From Azospirillum sp. SYSU D00513 (GTDB lineage: Bacteria > Pseudomonadota > Alphaproteobacteria > Azospirillales > Azospirillaceae), in the NCBI RefSeq assembly GCF_017356015.1, contig NZ_JAFIQV010000010.1, positions 89,475-153,474 on the forward strand: a stretch of DNA of 64,000 bases. The letters are read 5' to 3'. Position numbers and translations under genes: made by a program. Below are positions 18,590 to 26,745 of the stretch, one piece after another (within the stretch, counting starts at the first letter, position 1; every line of letters begins with the position of its first letter). The notes beneath the pieces were generated by a model. That model made no database searches. It had not been told where the DNA came from and saw nothing but the letters and a program-made list of their open reading frames with translations.

Positions 18590-20230
18590 ATGACCCAAGC
18601 TTCCTCCGACAACGCGTCCTGGCTGCGCGGCGCGGCCCTGTATCAGATCTACCCGCTGAGCTTCCTCGACCGGGACGGCGACGGCTGGGGCGACCTCCAC
18701 GGCGTGCTGGAGGGGCTGGACCATGTGGCCTCGCTCGGCGTGGACGCGATCTGGATCAGTCCCTTCTACCCGTCGCCGCTGAAGGATTTCGGCTACGACA
18801 TCACCGACCACCGCGCGGTCGATCCGCGCATGGGGCAGCTCTCCACCTTCGACCGGATCGTCGAGGGGGCGCACAAGCGCGGGCTGAAGGTGCTGGTGGA
18901 TCTCGTCTGTGGCCACACCTCGGACGAACACCCCTGGTTCGCGGCGAGCCGCCGCTCGCGCGAGGGTGAATTCGCGAACCGCTACGTCTGGGCCGACCCG
19001 CGCCCCGACGGCACGCCGCCCAACAACTGGCTGTCCGTCTTCGGCGGCGGCGCCTGGACGTGGGAGCCGCGCCGGCGCCAGTATTACCTGCACCATTTCC
19101 TGTCCAGCCAGCCCGCCCTGAATCTCCAGGACGAGGCGACGCTCCAGGCCATCCTGGACACCGCCGAATTCTGGCTGGAGCGCGGGGTGGACGGCTTCCG
19201 CATCGACGCGGTGGACTTCTTCGGGCACGACCCGCAGCTCCGCTCCAACCCCGCCGCCGCCTGGACCCAGCCGGAGCCGCCGGCCAAGCCCTTCGCCCTG
19301 CAGCGTCACATCTACGACATGATGCACGTCTCGATCCGGGACGTGCTGGCGCGGCTGCGCGCCGTCGTGGACCGCTACCCCGGACGGGTCCTGCTGGGCG
19401 AGCTGTCGAGTCAGCCGGGCGCCGGGCAGCGCATCGCCAACTACTGTTCGCCGGAAGGGCTGCACGCCGCCTACAGCCTTTCGGTCGCCAAGCAGCCGCT
19501 GACGGCGGCGGCCTTCGCCCAGGCGCTGACCTCCCTGGCGCGGCCCGAGGTCATCTGCTGGAGCCTGTCCAACCACGACGTGGAACGGGCGGTCACCCGC
19601 TGGCTGCCGAAGGGTGCCGACCCGGAGCGTTTCAACGCGCTGCTGGCGGCGCTCTTCTGCACGCTTCCGGGCACCGTTTGCCTGTACCAGGGCGAGGAGT
19701 TGGCGCTGCCCAACGTGGTGCTGGAGCGCGAGCAGCTCCGCGACCCCTTCGGCATCACCTACTGGCCGGAGTTCCAGGGGCGCGACGGCAGCCGTACGCC
19801 CATGCCCTGGCGCGGCGGCCAGCCGCACGCCGGCTTCACCGCGGCGGGCCAACCCTGGCTGCCGGTCCCGGAGGAACACCATGCGCTCGCGGTGGACCAG
19901 CAGGAACGCCGGGCCAACAGCCCGCTGGAACTGTGGCGCCGCATGCTGAAGGTGCGCCGCAACCACGCCGCCCTGACCCTGGGGCTGGTGGAGGCGGTGG
20001 AGGACAAGGGCTCCGTCCTCGCCTTCGAGCGGAGGGCGGACGGCGAACGCCTGCTGGCGGTGTTCAATCTCAGCGACGCGCCGGCCGAATATTCGCTGAA
20101 GCACAAGCCGAACCTCATGGCCCTGGAGCTGCCGCGCCTGCCCGGCAGCCCGGCGCCGGAGATCACCCCGGATGGGCGCACGCTGGTCCTTCCGCCGCTG
20201 GCCGCCTTCCTGGCGCTGCGGCGCTCCTAG
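18590..20230 (+). CDS. GH13 alpha-glucosidase
   Basis: 546 residues, typical of GH13 alpha-glucosidases of the oligo-1,6-glucosidase/AglA group. The opening QIYPLSFLDRDGDGWGDLHGVLEGLDH is the family signature. Catalytic residues are visible: nucleophile D206 (DGFRIDAVDFF), acid/base E271 (LLGELSS) and D330 (LSNHDVERA). The segment DPFGITYWPEFQGRDGSRTPMPW lies in the substrate-binding loop, and a beta-sandwich domain C closes the protein. No signal peptide, so cytoplasmic; it releases glucose from small maltosides or sucrose-like sugars. Start is ATG with GGAG upstream. Confidence 0.93.
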   Translation: MTQASSDNASWLRGAALYQIYPLSFLDRDGDGWGDLHGVLEGLDHVASLGVDAIWISPFYPSPLKDFGYDITDHRAVDPRMGQLSTFDRIVEGAHKRGLKVLVDLVCGHTSDEHPWFAASRRSREGEFANRYVWADPRPDGTPPNNWLSVFGGGAWTWEPRRRQYYLHHFLSSQPALNLQDEATLQAILDTAEFWLERGVDGFRIDAVDFFGHDPQLRSNPAAAWTQPEPPAKPFALQRHIYDMMHVSIRDVLARLRAVVDRYPGRVLLGELSSQPGAGQRIANYCSPEGLHAAYSLSVAKQPLTAAAFAQALTSLARPEVICWSLSNHDVERAVTRWLPKGADPERFNALLAALFCTLPGTVCLYQGEELALPNVVLEREQLRDPFGITYWPEFQGRDGSRTPMPWRGGQPHAGFTAAGQPWLPVPEEHHALAVDQQERRANSPLELWRRMLKVRRNHAALTLGLVEAVEDKGSVLAFERRADGERLLAVFNLSDAPAEYSLKHKPNLMALELPRLPGSPAPEITPDGRTLVLPPLAAFLALRRS

Positions 20231-20236
20231 CCGGCG

Positions 20237-21184
20237 CTAGCCCGCCGCGCGCAGCGTCGGCGGCGGGCTGAGCCGTTCCCAGCACAGCCGGCCGGCGGCG
20301 ATGCCCTCGCGCAGGTCGGGGCGGCCGTCCAGGATGGAGGCCGCGCGCGGGTCGCGGCTCTGGTGCAGGACCAGGGCGGCGGCCTGCTGCTGTTCCGGGT
20401 CGCGGCTCGCCAGCATGCGCTCCATCTCCATCAGCACCGGCCCGGCCGCGCAAGAGCCGACGGCCCGCCACAGGCAGGCCCGCACCGGCTCCCCGGCCTC
20501 GCGCCGCTGTTGTGCGAAGTCGCGCAGCTCGTGCGCCAGAACGTTGTTGGCACGGCGCTCCAGCCCCTCCACCCGGTCCAGCGGGATGCCGAGAAAGACC
20601 GCCTTCATGATCATGCGGTTCCAGCAGGTCTCGTCGAAGCGTTCGGCGGGGTAGGGGTTGCAGATGGCCAGCGCCTCGAAGAGCGGGCGCTGGTCGGAGC
20701 GGCTGGCGGCACTCGCCCAGGCGACGTGGCGCTCCGGCCAGGGCAGCAGCGGCAGGCTGCGGTAGAGCGCCACCGACTGGTCGAGCTGGCCGGCCTTCAG
20801 CAGGCCGCGCAGCATGGAGGCGTAGGCGTCCGCGTCGCTGTCGTCGTAGCTCAGCAGCAGCATGGCCCGCGCCGCCTCGTCGGCGGTCCAGTGATCGGGG
20901 TACCAGCCGGGCCGGACATGGACGGTTTCGGCCCGGTCCTCCGGCCGCAGGGACAGGGGCGTCCGCCCGGTCCTGCTGGGCACGGCGGCGAAGGCGGCGA
21001 TGAAGAATCCGTCCTCCTGCCCGTCGGCGAGCGCGTCGCGCACCTCGTCGAGCCAGTCCACCGCCTCGGGCGGGGCGGCCCGCTTCAGCCATTGGCGCAG
21101 CAGGAACAGGACATGCTGGGTGTCCACCGGATGGTAATGCGGCGGATGGGCCGGAACGACCGGCGGATGGACGGGCGGCGTCAT
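20237..21184 (-). CDS. EboA-like helical protein
   Basis: 315 residues from the ATG at 21184 (AAGAGG upstream); an upstream GTG at 21214 is less likely. All-helical, no signal peptide. The segment WNRMIMKAVFLGIPLDRVEGLERRANN followed by ELRDFAQQRREAGEPV and LWRAVGSC resembles EboA-domain proteins, which belong to the ebo cluster linked to export of scytonemin precursors and related metabolites in cyanobacteria and other bacteria. The N-terminus is Pro/His-rich. No other ebo gene (eboB-F) is next to it; it is convergent with the alpha-glucosidase. Family assignment is from memory of the motif and is tentative. Confidence 0.6.
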   Translation of the reverse strand: MTPPVHPPVVPAHPPHYHPVDTQHVLFLLRQWLKRAAPPEAVDWLDEVRDALADGQEDGFFIAAFAAVPSRTGRTPLSLRPEDRAETVHVRPGWYPDHWTADEAARAMLLLSYDDSDADAYASMLRGLLKAGQLDQSVALYRSLPLLPWPERHVAWASAASRSDQRPLFEALAICNPYPAERFDETCWNRMIMKAVFLGIPLDRVEGLERRANNVLAHELRDFAQQRREAGEPVRACLWRAVGSCAAGPVLMEMERMLASRDPEQQQAAALVLHQSRDPRAASILDGRPDLREGIAAGRLCWERLSPPPTLRAAG

Positions 21185-21374
21185 GCTGCGCCTCTTGGTT
21201 CTTGGCTCCCGCACGCTTTCGGGTTTCGTGCTCCCGCAGGCTCAACCGGACCCCTTCGGCAAAGGTTCCGTCGATAAAGGATGCGTGAGTCCCGGCGGAA
21301 AGGGCGTGCCATCCGGCGGTTGCGCCCTTATCTCTGATGGCGAAAAGGGTCATGAACGGAGAGGGAGCGCGCCA

Positions 21375-23213
21375 ATGGGTCGGCATTTGGGTCGGATCGC
21401 GGGAGGCCTCATGCTGGGTCTGGCCGCCGTGGCGGGAGCGGCGCCCGCGCCGGCCGCCGAGCCGGCGCACGGCATCGCGCTGCACGGGGATCCGAAATAC
21501 GGCCCGGATTTCCGCCATTTCGACCATGTGAACCCGCAGGCGCCCAAGGGCGGGCAGGTCACGCTCCAGGCGATCGGCTCCTTCGACACGCTGAACCCCT
21601 TCACCCTGCGCGGCGACCCGGCGGCCGGGGCCACGATGATCTACGACACGCTGATGGCGAACGCGCCGGACGAGCATTTCACCGAATACGGCCTGCTCGC
21701 GGAGACCATCGAGCTGGCCGACGACCGCAGCTGGATCGCCTTCAACCTGCGCCCGCAGGCGCGCTGGCACGACGGCAAGCCGGTGACCGCCGAGGACGTG
21801 GTCTTCAGCTTCGAGACATTGACGAAGAGCCATCCCTTCTACGCCAGCTATTACGGCGGGGTTGAGAAGGTCACGGCGGAAGGCGAGCGGCGCGTCCGCT
21901 TCGCCTTCAAGCCGGGCGACAACCGGGAACTGGCGCTGATCGTCGGGCAGCTTCCCGTCCTGCCCAAGCATTACTGGCAGGACAAGACCTTCGACGCCAC
22001 GACCCTGACCCCGCCGTTGGGCAGCGGCCCCTACCGGATCGCCTCGCTCGATCCCGGCCGCTCGATCACCTATGAGCGGGTGGAGGATTATTGGGGCAAG
22101 GACGTGCCCGTGAATGTCGGCCGGAACAATTTCGGCACGATGCGCTACGAGTATTTCCGCGACACCAGCGTGGCGCTCCAGGCCTTCCATGGCGGCCTGT
22201 ACGACTTCCGCCTGGAGAACGTCGCCCGGACCTGGGCCACGGGCTACGACGTGGACGCCGTGCGCCAGGGCAGGGTGGTGCGGGAGGAAATCCCGAACCA
22301 GGTGCCGTCGGGCATGCAGGGATTCGTCTTCAACACGCGCCGGCCGGTCTTCGCCGACCCGCGCGTGCGCCAGGCGATCGGCTACGCCTTCGACTTCGAA
22401 TGGACGAACCAGACGCTGTTCTACGGGGCCTACAAGCGCACCGACAGCTATTTCGAGAATTCCGACCTCCAGTCCAAGGGGCTGCCCGGTCCGGCCGAAC
22501 TGGCACTGCTGGAGTCCCTGCGCGGCAAGATCCCCGAGGAGGTCTTCACCAAGACCTACGTCCCGCCCACGACCGAAGGGCAGAACGGAATCCGCCGCAG
22601 CCTGCTGGAAGGGCGGCGCCTGCTGGACGAGACGGGCTGGGAGATCCGCGACGGGGTGCGCGTGAACAAGGCCACCGGGCAGAAGCTCGCCTTCGAGATC
22701 CTGCTGGACAGCCCGACCTTCGAGCGCGTCACGCTGCCCTTCGTGGAGAACCTGAAGCGGCTCGGCATCCAGGCCAACGTGCGGACCGTCGACACCAGCC
22801 AGTACCAGAACCGCATCCGCGACTTCGACTTCGACATGGTCGTCCATGTCTGGGGCCAGTCGCTGTCGCCCGGCAACGAGCAGATGGGCTATTGGGGCTC
22901 CGCCGCCGCCGACCGTCCGGGCAGCCAGAATCTCGCGGGCATCCGCAGCGAGGCGGTGGACGCGCTGATCGAGCGCATCGTCCGCGCCAACACGGAGGAG
23001 GATCTGGGCACCGCCGTGGCGGCGCTGGACCGGGTGCTGCTATGGGGCCATTACGTCGTGCCGCATTGGCATTCGGGCACCTACCGGGTGGCCTACTGGA
23101 ACCGGCTGAAGCGCCCCGACCCGCTGCCGCCTTATTCGCTCGACTTCGACGCCTGGTGGATCGACCAGGCGGCGGCCGGCACCTCGGCATCCGGAGCACC
23201 AAAGGCGCCGTGA
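21375..23213 (+). CDS. Extracellular solute-binding protein, family 5 (YejA-like)
   Basis: 612 residues from the ATG at 21375 (GGAGAGGGAG upstream). Sec signal peptide MGRHLGRIAGGLMLGLAAVA with cleavage near AAEP. The mature start, GDPKYGPDFRHFDHVNPQAPKGGQ, then FDTLNPFTLRGD, is the YejA signature of periplasmic binding proteins for oligopeptides or microcin C-type compounds. Later parts include WHDGKPVTAEDVVFSFE and IPNQVPSGMQGFVFNTRRP. The usual permease/ATPase genes (yejBEF) are absent nearby, so it must work with a transporter encoded elsewhere or be an orphan receptor. Confidence 0.92.
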   Translation: MGRHLGRIAGGLMLGLAAVAGAAPAPAAEPAHGIALHGDPKYGPDFRHFDHVNPQAPKGGQVTLQAIGSFDTLNPFTLRGDPAAGATMIYDTLMANAPDEHFTEYGLLAETIELADDRSWIAFNLRPQARWHDGKPVTAEDVVFSFETLTKSHPFYASYYGGVEKVTAEGERRVRFAFKPGDNRELALIVGQLPVLPKHYWQDKTFDATTLTPPLGSGPYRIASLDPGRSITYERVEDYWGKDVPVNVGRNNFGTMRYEYFRDTSVALQAFHGGLYDFRLENVARTWATGYDVDAVRQGRVVREEIPNQVPSGMQGFVFNTRRPVFADPRVRQAIGYAFDFEWTNQTLFYGAYKRTDSYFENSDLQSKGLPGPAELALLESLRGKIPEEVFTKTYVPPTTEGQNGIRRSLLEGRRLLDETGWEIRDGVRVNKATGQKLAFEILLDSPTFERVTLPFVENLKRLGIQANVRTVDTSQYQNRIRDFDFDMVVHVWGQSLSPGNEQMGYWGSAAADRPGSQNLAGIRSEAVDALIERIVRANTEEDLGTAVAALDRVLLWGHYVVPHWHSGTYRVAYWNRLKRPDPLPPYSLDFDAWWIDQAAAGTSASGAPKAP

Positions 23214-23366
23214 AGGCCACCCGGTGATATGACCGCCGGCGCCGCGCCTGCCCCCAATGAACCCGGCACCGGCCCGGATGAAGGGTGATCCGGCGGCACG
23301 TTGCGCGTGTAAAAGGGCCGAAGTCATTTCCGGCTGGGATCGGAAGAAATCCAGGAGCGGCGAAGC

Positions 23367-24293
23367 ATGGCACGCTATCTCGTAACCGGCGGGTGCGGAT
23401 TCATCGGCTCCCACCTCGTCGAACGGCTGCTGTCGCAAGGGCACGAGGTCCGGGTGCTCGACGACCTGTCCACCGGCCGCCGGGAGAACCTGCCCGGCGG
23501 CGCGGACATCATCATCGGCGACGTGGCCGACGCCCCTGCGGTGGGCCGCGCGATGGAGGGGATGGACGGCTGCTTCCACCTGGCCGCCGTCGCCTCCGTG
23601 GACCGCTCGCGCGAGGCCTGGCTGGAGACGCACGCGGCCAACCTCACCGGCACCATCGCGGTCTTCGACGCGGCGCGCCGGGCGCGGGCGGGCGGTCCGG
23701 TGCCGGTGGTCTACGCCTCCTCCGCCGCGGTGTACGGCGACAACCCGGCCATGCCGCTGACCGAGGATGCGGCGACCCGACCGCTGTCGGCCTATGGCGC
23801 CGACAAGCTGGCCTGCGAGCTGCACGCCCGCGTCGCCGACGGCGTGCACGGCGTTCCCACGGCGGGCTTCCGCTTCTTCAACGTCTATGGCCCGCGCCAG
23901 GATCCGAAATCGCCTTATTCCGGCGTGATCTCCATCTTCGCCGGGCGCATCGCGCGCGGGGAGCCGATCACCGTCAACGGCGATGGGGAGCAGGTGCGCG
24001 ACTTCGTCTATGTGAAGGACCTCGTGCGCTACCTGACCGCCGCCATGGAGGCGCCCCGGCCGGGCGCCCCGGTCTACAATGTCTGCACCGGACGCCCGAC
24101 CACGGTGAACCAGCTTGCCGAGACCTTGGCGCGGCTCGCCGGCAAGCCGCTCGACCGCAGCCATGGGCCGGCGCGCACGGGCGACATCCGCGTGTCCATC
24201 GGTGATCCGGCGCGGCTCGTGGCCGCCTTCGGCATGAGCTGCGACACGACGCTGGAAGACGGGCTGAGGGAGACGCTGGCTTGGCTGGCCTGA
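23367..24293 (+). CDS. NAD-dependent epimerase/dehydratase (UDP-sugar 4-epimerase-like)
   Basis: 308 residues, extended SDR fold. NAD-binding motif TGGCGFIGSHLVERLL at 7-22, DDLSTGRRENL, the catalytic SSAAVYGD stretch and YxxxK pair Y143/K147 (YGADK), then FRFFNVYGPRQDPKSPYSGVISIF and the substrate-binding RDFVYVKDLV. This pattern matches WbpP/GalE-like UDP-hexose 4-epimerases involved in surface polysaccharides. RBS AGGAG precedes the ATG. The following small exported protein overlaps its last 13 bases in another frame, so the two are coupled. Confidence 0.9.
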   Translation: MARYLVTGGCGFIGSHLVERLLSQGHEVRVLDDLSTGRRENLPGGADIIIGDVADAPAVGRAMEGMDGCFHLAAVASVDRSREAWLETHAANLTGTIAVFDAARRARAGGPVPVVYASSAAVYGDNPAMPLTEDAATRPLSAYGADKLACELHARVADGVHGVPTAGFRFFNVYGPRQDPKSPYSGVISIFAGRIARGEPITVNGDGEQVRDFVYVKDLVRYLTAAMEAPRPGAPVYNVCTGRPTTVNQLAETLARLAGKPLDRSHGPARTGDIRVSIGDPARLVAAFGMSCDTTLEDGLRETLAWLA

Positions 24294-24760
24294 GGACCGC
24301 CTTGGCTGTCGCATTCCTGGCGCCGTCCATCGCGGCCTCCGGGGTGCCGCCCGCGCTGGCGCAGGGCGACCCGATGCGGGTGGACCGCACCGACCCCGCG
24401 CATCTGAAGGCCCCCCTGCGCGGCTACGACCAGCCCGAACACCTCGAGCCGCGCGTCCGCCGCACGGAAAGCCGGGCGGTCTACAGCCTGCCGGACGGGC
24501 TGGACGGGCTCGCCAGCTACGACAAGGCCCTGTCGCGCCTGTGCCAGCGCGGCGCCTTCGGCCAGAAGGTGGACGGCTTCTACTGGGCGCGCGCCAAGGA
24601 CCGGCGCTATGGCGTCGCCTTTTCCGGCGGCGCCAACCTCCTGGACCCCCAGAACCGGCGCCAGCCGGGAAAAGCCTATTTCATCGAGGGGCAGGACAGC
24701 CGCTGCAAGGTCTATGTCGGCGACCAGGCCCTGCTGTCAAAGCACTACATCGCCCCCTGA
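24281..24760 (+). CDS. Small exported hypothetical protein
   Basis: 159 residues starting at a TTG that lies inside the end of the epimerase gene (13-bp overlap). An N-terminal signal peptide (LRTALAVAFLAPSIAASGVP, cleavage near ALA-Q) is followed by about 130 residues with two Cys (RLCQRGAF and SRCKVYVG) that could form a disulfide. No recognised domain. Coupling to the epimerase suggests an envelope polysaccharide-related role; that is inference. Confidence 0.7.
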   Translation: MAGLRTALAVAFLAPSIAASGVPPALAQGDPMRVDRTDPAHLKAPLRGYDQPEHLEPRVRRTESRAVYSLPDGLDGLASYDKALSRLCQRGAFGQKVDGFYWARAKDRRYGVAFSGGANLLDPQNRRQPGKAYFIEGQDSRCKVYVGDQALLSKHYIAP

Positions 24761-24794
24761 ACCGGCCTCAGGCCCACCGGGGCCGGCCAGCGCC

Positions 24795-25067
24795 TCAACG
24801 CTGCATGAGCCGTTTCTCGGCTTCCTGGCGCCCCAGCGCGGCGGCTTCGACCGTCACATGGAAGGCATCGGCGGTCGTCTCGTTGTGAACCCGTTCCCGG
24901 CCCTCGTTCTTCAGGTTGCCGATGATGGTGTCGCCGATCGACGGAGACGGGCCGTCCTCGCAGCGGCAGACGCTGCATCCGGCCTCCGTCTCCACGATGA
25001 ACCGGCTCGCCTGCTTGTCCACCGAAAGGACCAGGGCGTTGATCAGCTTGTCCGCGACATCGCTCAT
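24795..25067 (-). CDS. Small hypothetical protein with Cys motif
   Basis: 90 residues from the ATG at 25067 (GGGAGAG upstream). The middle contains GCSVCRCEDGP, a CxxCxC cluster that could bind metal, between two predicted beta/alpha segments. No signal or membrane region. Function unknown. It is convergent with the preceding exported gene and transcribed away from the phage-like block. Confidence 0.65.
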   Translation of the reverse strand: MSDVADKLINALVLSVDKQASRFIVETEAGCSVCRCEDGPSPSIGDTIIGNLKNEGRERVHNETTADAFHVTVEAAALGRQEAEKRLMQR

Positions 25068-25187
25068 GGGGGGCTCTCCCTGCTTCATGGTCCTGCCCAC
25101 AACAGGCGCGCCGCCCGGATGATCCCCCGTGTTTTCGGGAAAGCCGGGGGCGGCGCGCGGGAGCCCCGTTTGGCCCGCCGGCGGACG

Positions 25188-25508
25188 TCAGCCCAGCTTC
25201 ACGGCGGTTCCGTTGACCGACACCATCAGCATGCCGTTCTCCTTGCCCAGCACCTCATAGTCGATGTCGATGCCGACGATGGCATCGGCGCCGCGGGCAC
25301 GCGCGGCTTCGGCCAAGTCGGCGAAGGCGGCCTCGCGCGCGTCGCGGAGCGCGCTCTGGTAACCGCCCGCACGGCCGCCGACGATGTCGCGGATGCCGGA
25401 GAAGAGGTCGCGGAAGATGTTGACGCCCAGGATCGCCTCCCCGGCCACGACGCCCAGATACTCGACGATGCGGCGGCCTTCGACGGAATCGGTGCTGGTG
25501 ATGATCAT
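25188..25508 (-). CDS. UPF0145/YbjQ-family protein
   Basis: 106 residues, the family's standard length. [47 protein letters not shown] and [18 protein letters not shown] are direct YbjQ signatures; the family forms pentamers of unknown function and is sometimes called heavy-metal-binding. The start at 25508 gives the conserved N-terminus; the frame stays open upstream but that part overlaps the repressor gene and is not credible. It is divergent from the S24 repressor with a 216-bp gap holding inverted repeats. Confidence 0.9.
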   Translation of the reverse strand: MIITSTDSVEGRRIVEYLGVVAGEAILGVNIFRDLFSGIRDIVGGRAGGYQSALRDAREAAFADLAEAARARGADAIVGIDIDYEVLGKENGMLMVSVNGTAVKLG

Positions 25509-25623
25509 GGCCTGCTTCTCCCGGAGGGTTGGTTGATCCGCCGAGGGTGGGGCCGAGTCGGCCTCAGGCGCAAGGGCACACAGCTGGACCAGCGGCCCTC
25601 GCCGAGTCGTGCCTGCGAAATTG

Positions 25624-25691
25624 CACGATATTCCGGACGAAATCGTGACAGAATCAAAGAAGTCTTGCGCCTTCGCATCGCCTTTGATTCT
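25624..25691. promoter_or_regulatory. Candidate operators between ybjQ-like gene and S24 repressor
   Basis: Two inverted repeats lie in the divergent intergenic region: cacgat (25624-25629) / atcgtg (25642-25647), and a perfect 10-bp pair agaatcaaag (25650-25659) / ctttgattct (25682-25691), 33 bp before the repressor ATG. They may be autoregulatory operators; the second could alternatively form an RNA hairpin. Confidence 0.45.
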
Positions 25692-25724
25692 TATCGGGAG
25701 AGGACAGGCGGAAGGGGCAAGGCG

Positions 25725-26375
25725 ATGGACGACACGCGGCGGGCGATCCTGCGCTGGATGACCGGAGTCATGGAGGCGCGGGATTGGAGCGCCGGCACTT
25801 GGGCCAGGATGGCCGGGGTGACGCCCACGAACCTCACGCGCTTCCTGCGCGACCCGCAGAACGGCAGCGTGCCCGGAGCCGACACCATCGGGCGGCTTGC
25901 CCGGGTCGCCGGGTCGGAGCCGCGCTTCCTGGATGAGGCCGCCTACCCCCCGGTCCACCGCGTGCCCCTGCTGTCCCTGGAGCAGGTCAAGGAGCTGCGC
26001 ACCCTCGGCCGGCGGGCCGGGGAGAGCTTCGTCGCCACCGCCCTGCGGGACGGTGGCCCCTCGGTCGCCGTGGACGCCCAAGTGTCCCGCCGCGCCTACG
26101 CCATGCGCATCGGCTCGCGCAGCCTGAACGCGGCCGGCGTCCTGCCGGACGATTGCGTCGTTCTCGAGCCGGCCGACGAGCTTCCGCCACGCGAGGGCGA
26201 CGTGGTGATCACGCTGTGCGACGACACAGTCTGCGGCTACCGCTTTTTCCCACCGATGCTGCTGCCCGTTTCCACCGATCCGGACTGCCGGCCCACCCAC
26301 ATCGACCGCGCTCCCGTGGCGGGAGTCGCCGTCCATGTGGCGCGCGCGTTGCGGGTGAAGGAAGCCCTTTCCTGA
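25725..26375 (+). CDS. Phage-type repressor, HTH plus S24 (LexA/CI-like) domain
   Basis: 216 residues. The N-terminal half holds a helix-turn-helix ([19 protein letters not shown], about 26-44); the C-terminal half has the LexA/CI S24 fold ([25 protein letters not shown] and [20 protein letters not shown]). The nucleophile Ser is retained as S133 in GSRSL (usually DSM), but the usual Lys near the last strand is absent: the stretch reads CGYR. RecA-stimulated self-cleavage is thus doubtful, although S24 repressors without cleavage exist. It precedes the recombination operon by 370 bp on the same strand and may regulate it. Confidence 0.82.
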   Translation: MDDTRRAILRWMTGVMEARDWSAGTWARMAGVTPTNLTRFLRDPQNGSVPGADTIGRLARVAGSEPRFLDEAAYPPVHRVPLLSLEQVKELRTLGRRAGESFVATALRDGGPSVAVDAQVSRRAYAMRIGSRSLNAAGVLPDDCVVLEPADELPPREGDVVITLCDDTVCGYRFFPPMLLPVSTDPDCRPTHIDRAPVAGVAVHVARALRVKEALS

Positions 26376-26603
26376 TCCCCCGCCGAGGTCCCGGCAGGCG
26401 GGACCTCAACCGGATTCACCACATATAGCGCAGCCTCCGGAACCCTGCCCCAATGGGCGGGGCGACTGCGGATTCGCTCGTTCCAGACGTACCCTCGCCG
26501 GGCTGTTCTCCGGCCGTTCCCGCACCCCCCCTGCGGACCCTTTGCCGCGGCCGCTAAAAGCCTGAAAAGAATCATCTTTTTCGCTCATATGGCCAAGCTT
26601 GCG
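26376..26603 (+). other. Non-coding leader between repressor and recombination operon
   Basis: Together with the promoter region this is 370 bp without a credible gene. It contains a short palindrome (aaaagaatcatctttt, 26565-26580) followed by a T-run, possibly a terminator of the repressor transcript. An ATG-led frame from 26589 runs into the exonuclease gene in another phase and has no coding character. Confidence 0.5.
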
Positions 26604-26618
26604 GTTCTTCTTTTGTTC
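26604..26618 (+). promoter_or_regulatory. LexA box 1 (GTTC-N7-GTTC)
   Basis: GTTCTTCTTTTGTTC is a perfect match to the direct-repeat LexA operator described for alphaproteobacteria. Its last base directly abuts the -35 hexamer of the promoter for the exonuclease operon, so bound LexA would block RNA polymerase. Confidence 0.75.
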
Positions 26619-26647
26619 TTGAAATGTGCGATTTCGCAGCCCATATT
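26619..26647 (+). promoter_or_regulatory. Sigma-70-like promoter of the recombination operon
   Basis: TTGAAA (26619-26624), 17-bp spacer, CATATT (26642-26647). Five of six consensus bases fit at -35 (TTGACA) and four of six at -10 (TATAAT). The predicted start is near 26654, about 92 bp before the exonuclease ATG. A LexA box lies on each side. Confidence 0.6.
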
Positions 26648-26683
26648 TCGGTTCCGGCCGCAAGATCGCAGCAGCAGCACTGC

Positions 26684-26698
26684 GAACATGCAGCGAAC
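26684..26698 (+). promoter_or_regulatory. LexA box 2 (GAAC-N7-GAAC)
   Basis: GAACATGCAGCGAAC, the reverse-complement form of the alphaproteobacterial LexA operator, perfect in both half sites. It lies about 30 bp downstream of the predicted transcription start and 47 bp before the exonuclease ATG. An additional inverted pair actgcg/cgcagt (26679-26684, 26700-26705) frames it. Confidence 0.7.
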
Positions 26699-26745
26699 GC
26701 GCAGTGAATGGCGGCCGGAACGAACAGGGGAGCGGATAGGGCGGC

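Noticed and set aside
25509..26336. N-terminal extension of the YbjQ-like frame
   Set aside because: It overlaps the repressor gene on the other strand and lacks any YbjQ similarity; the family length is reached from 25508.
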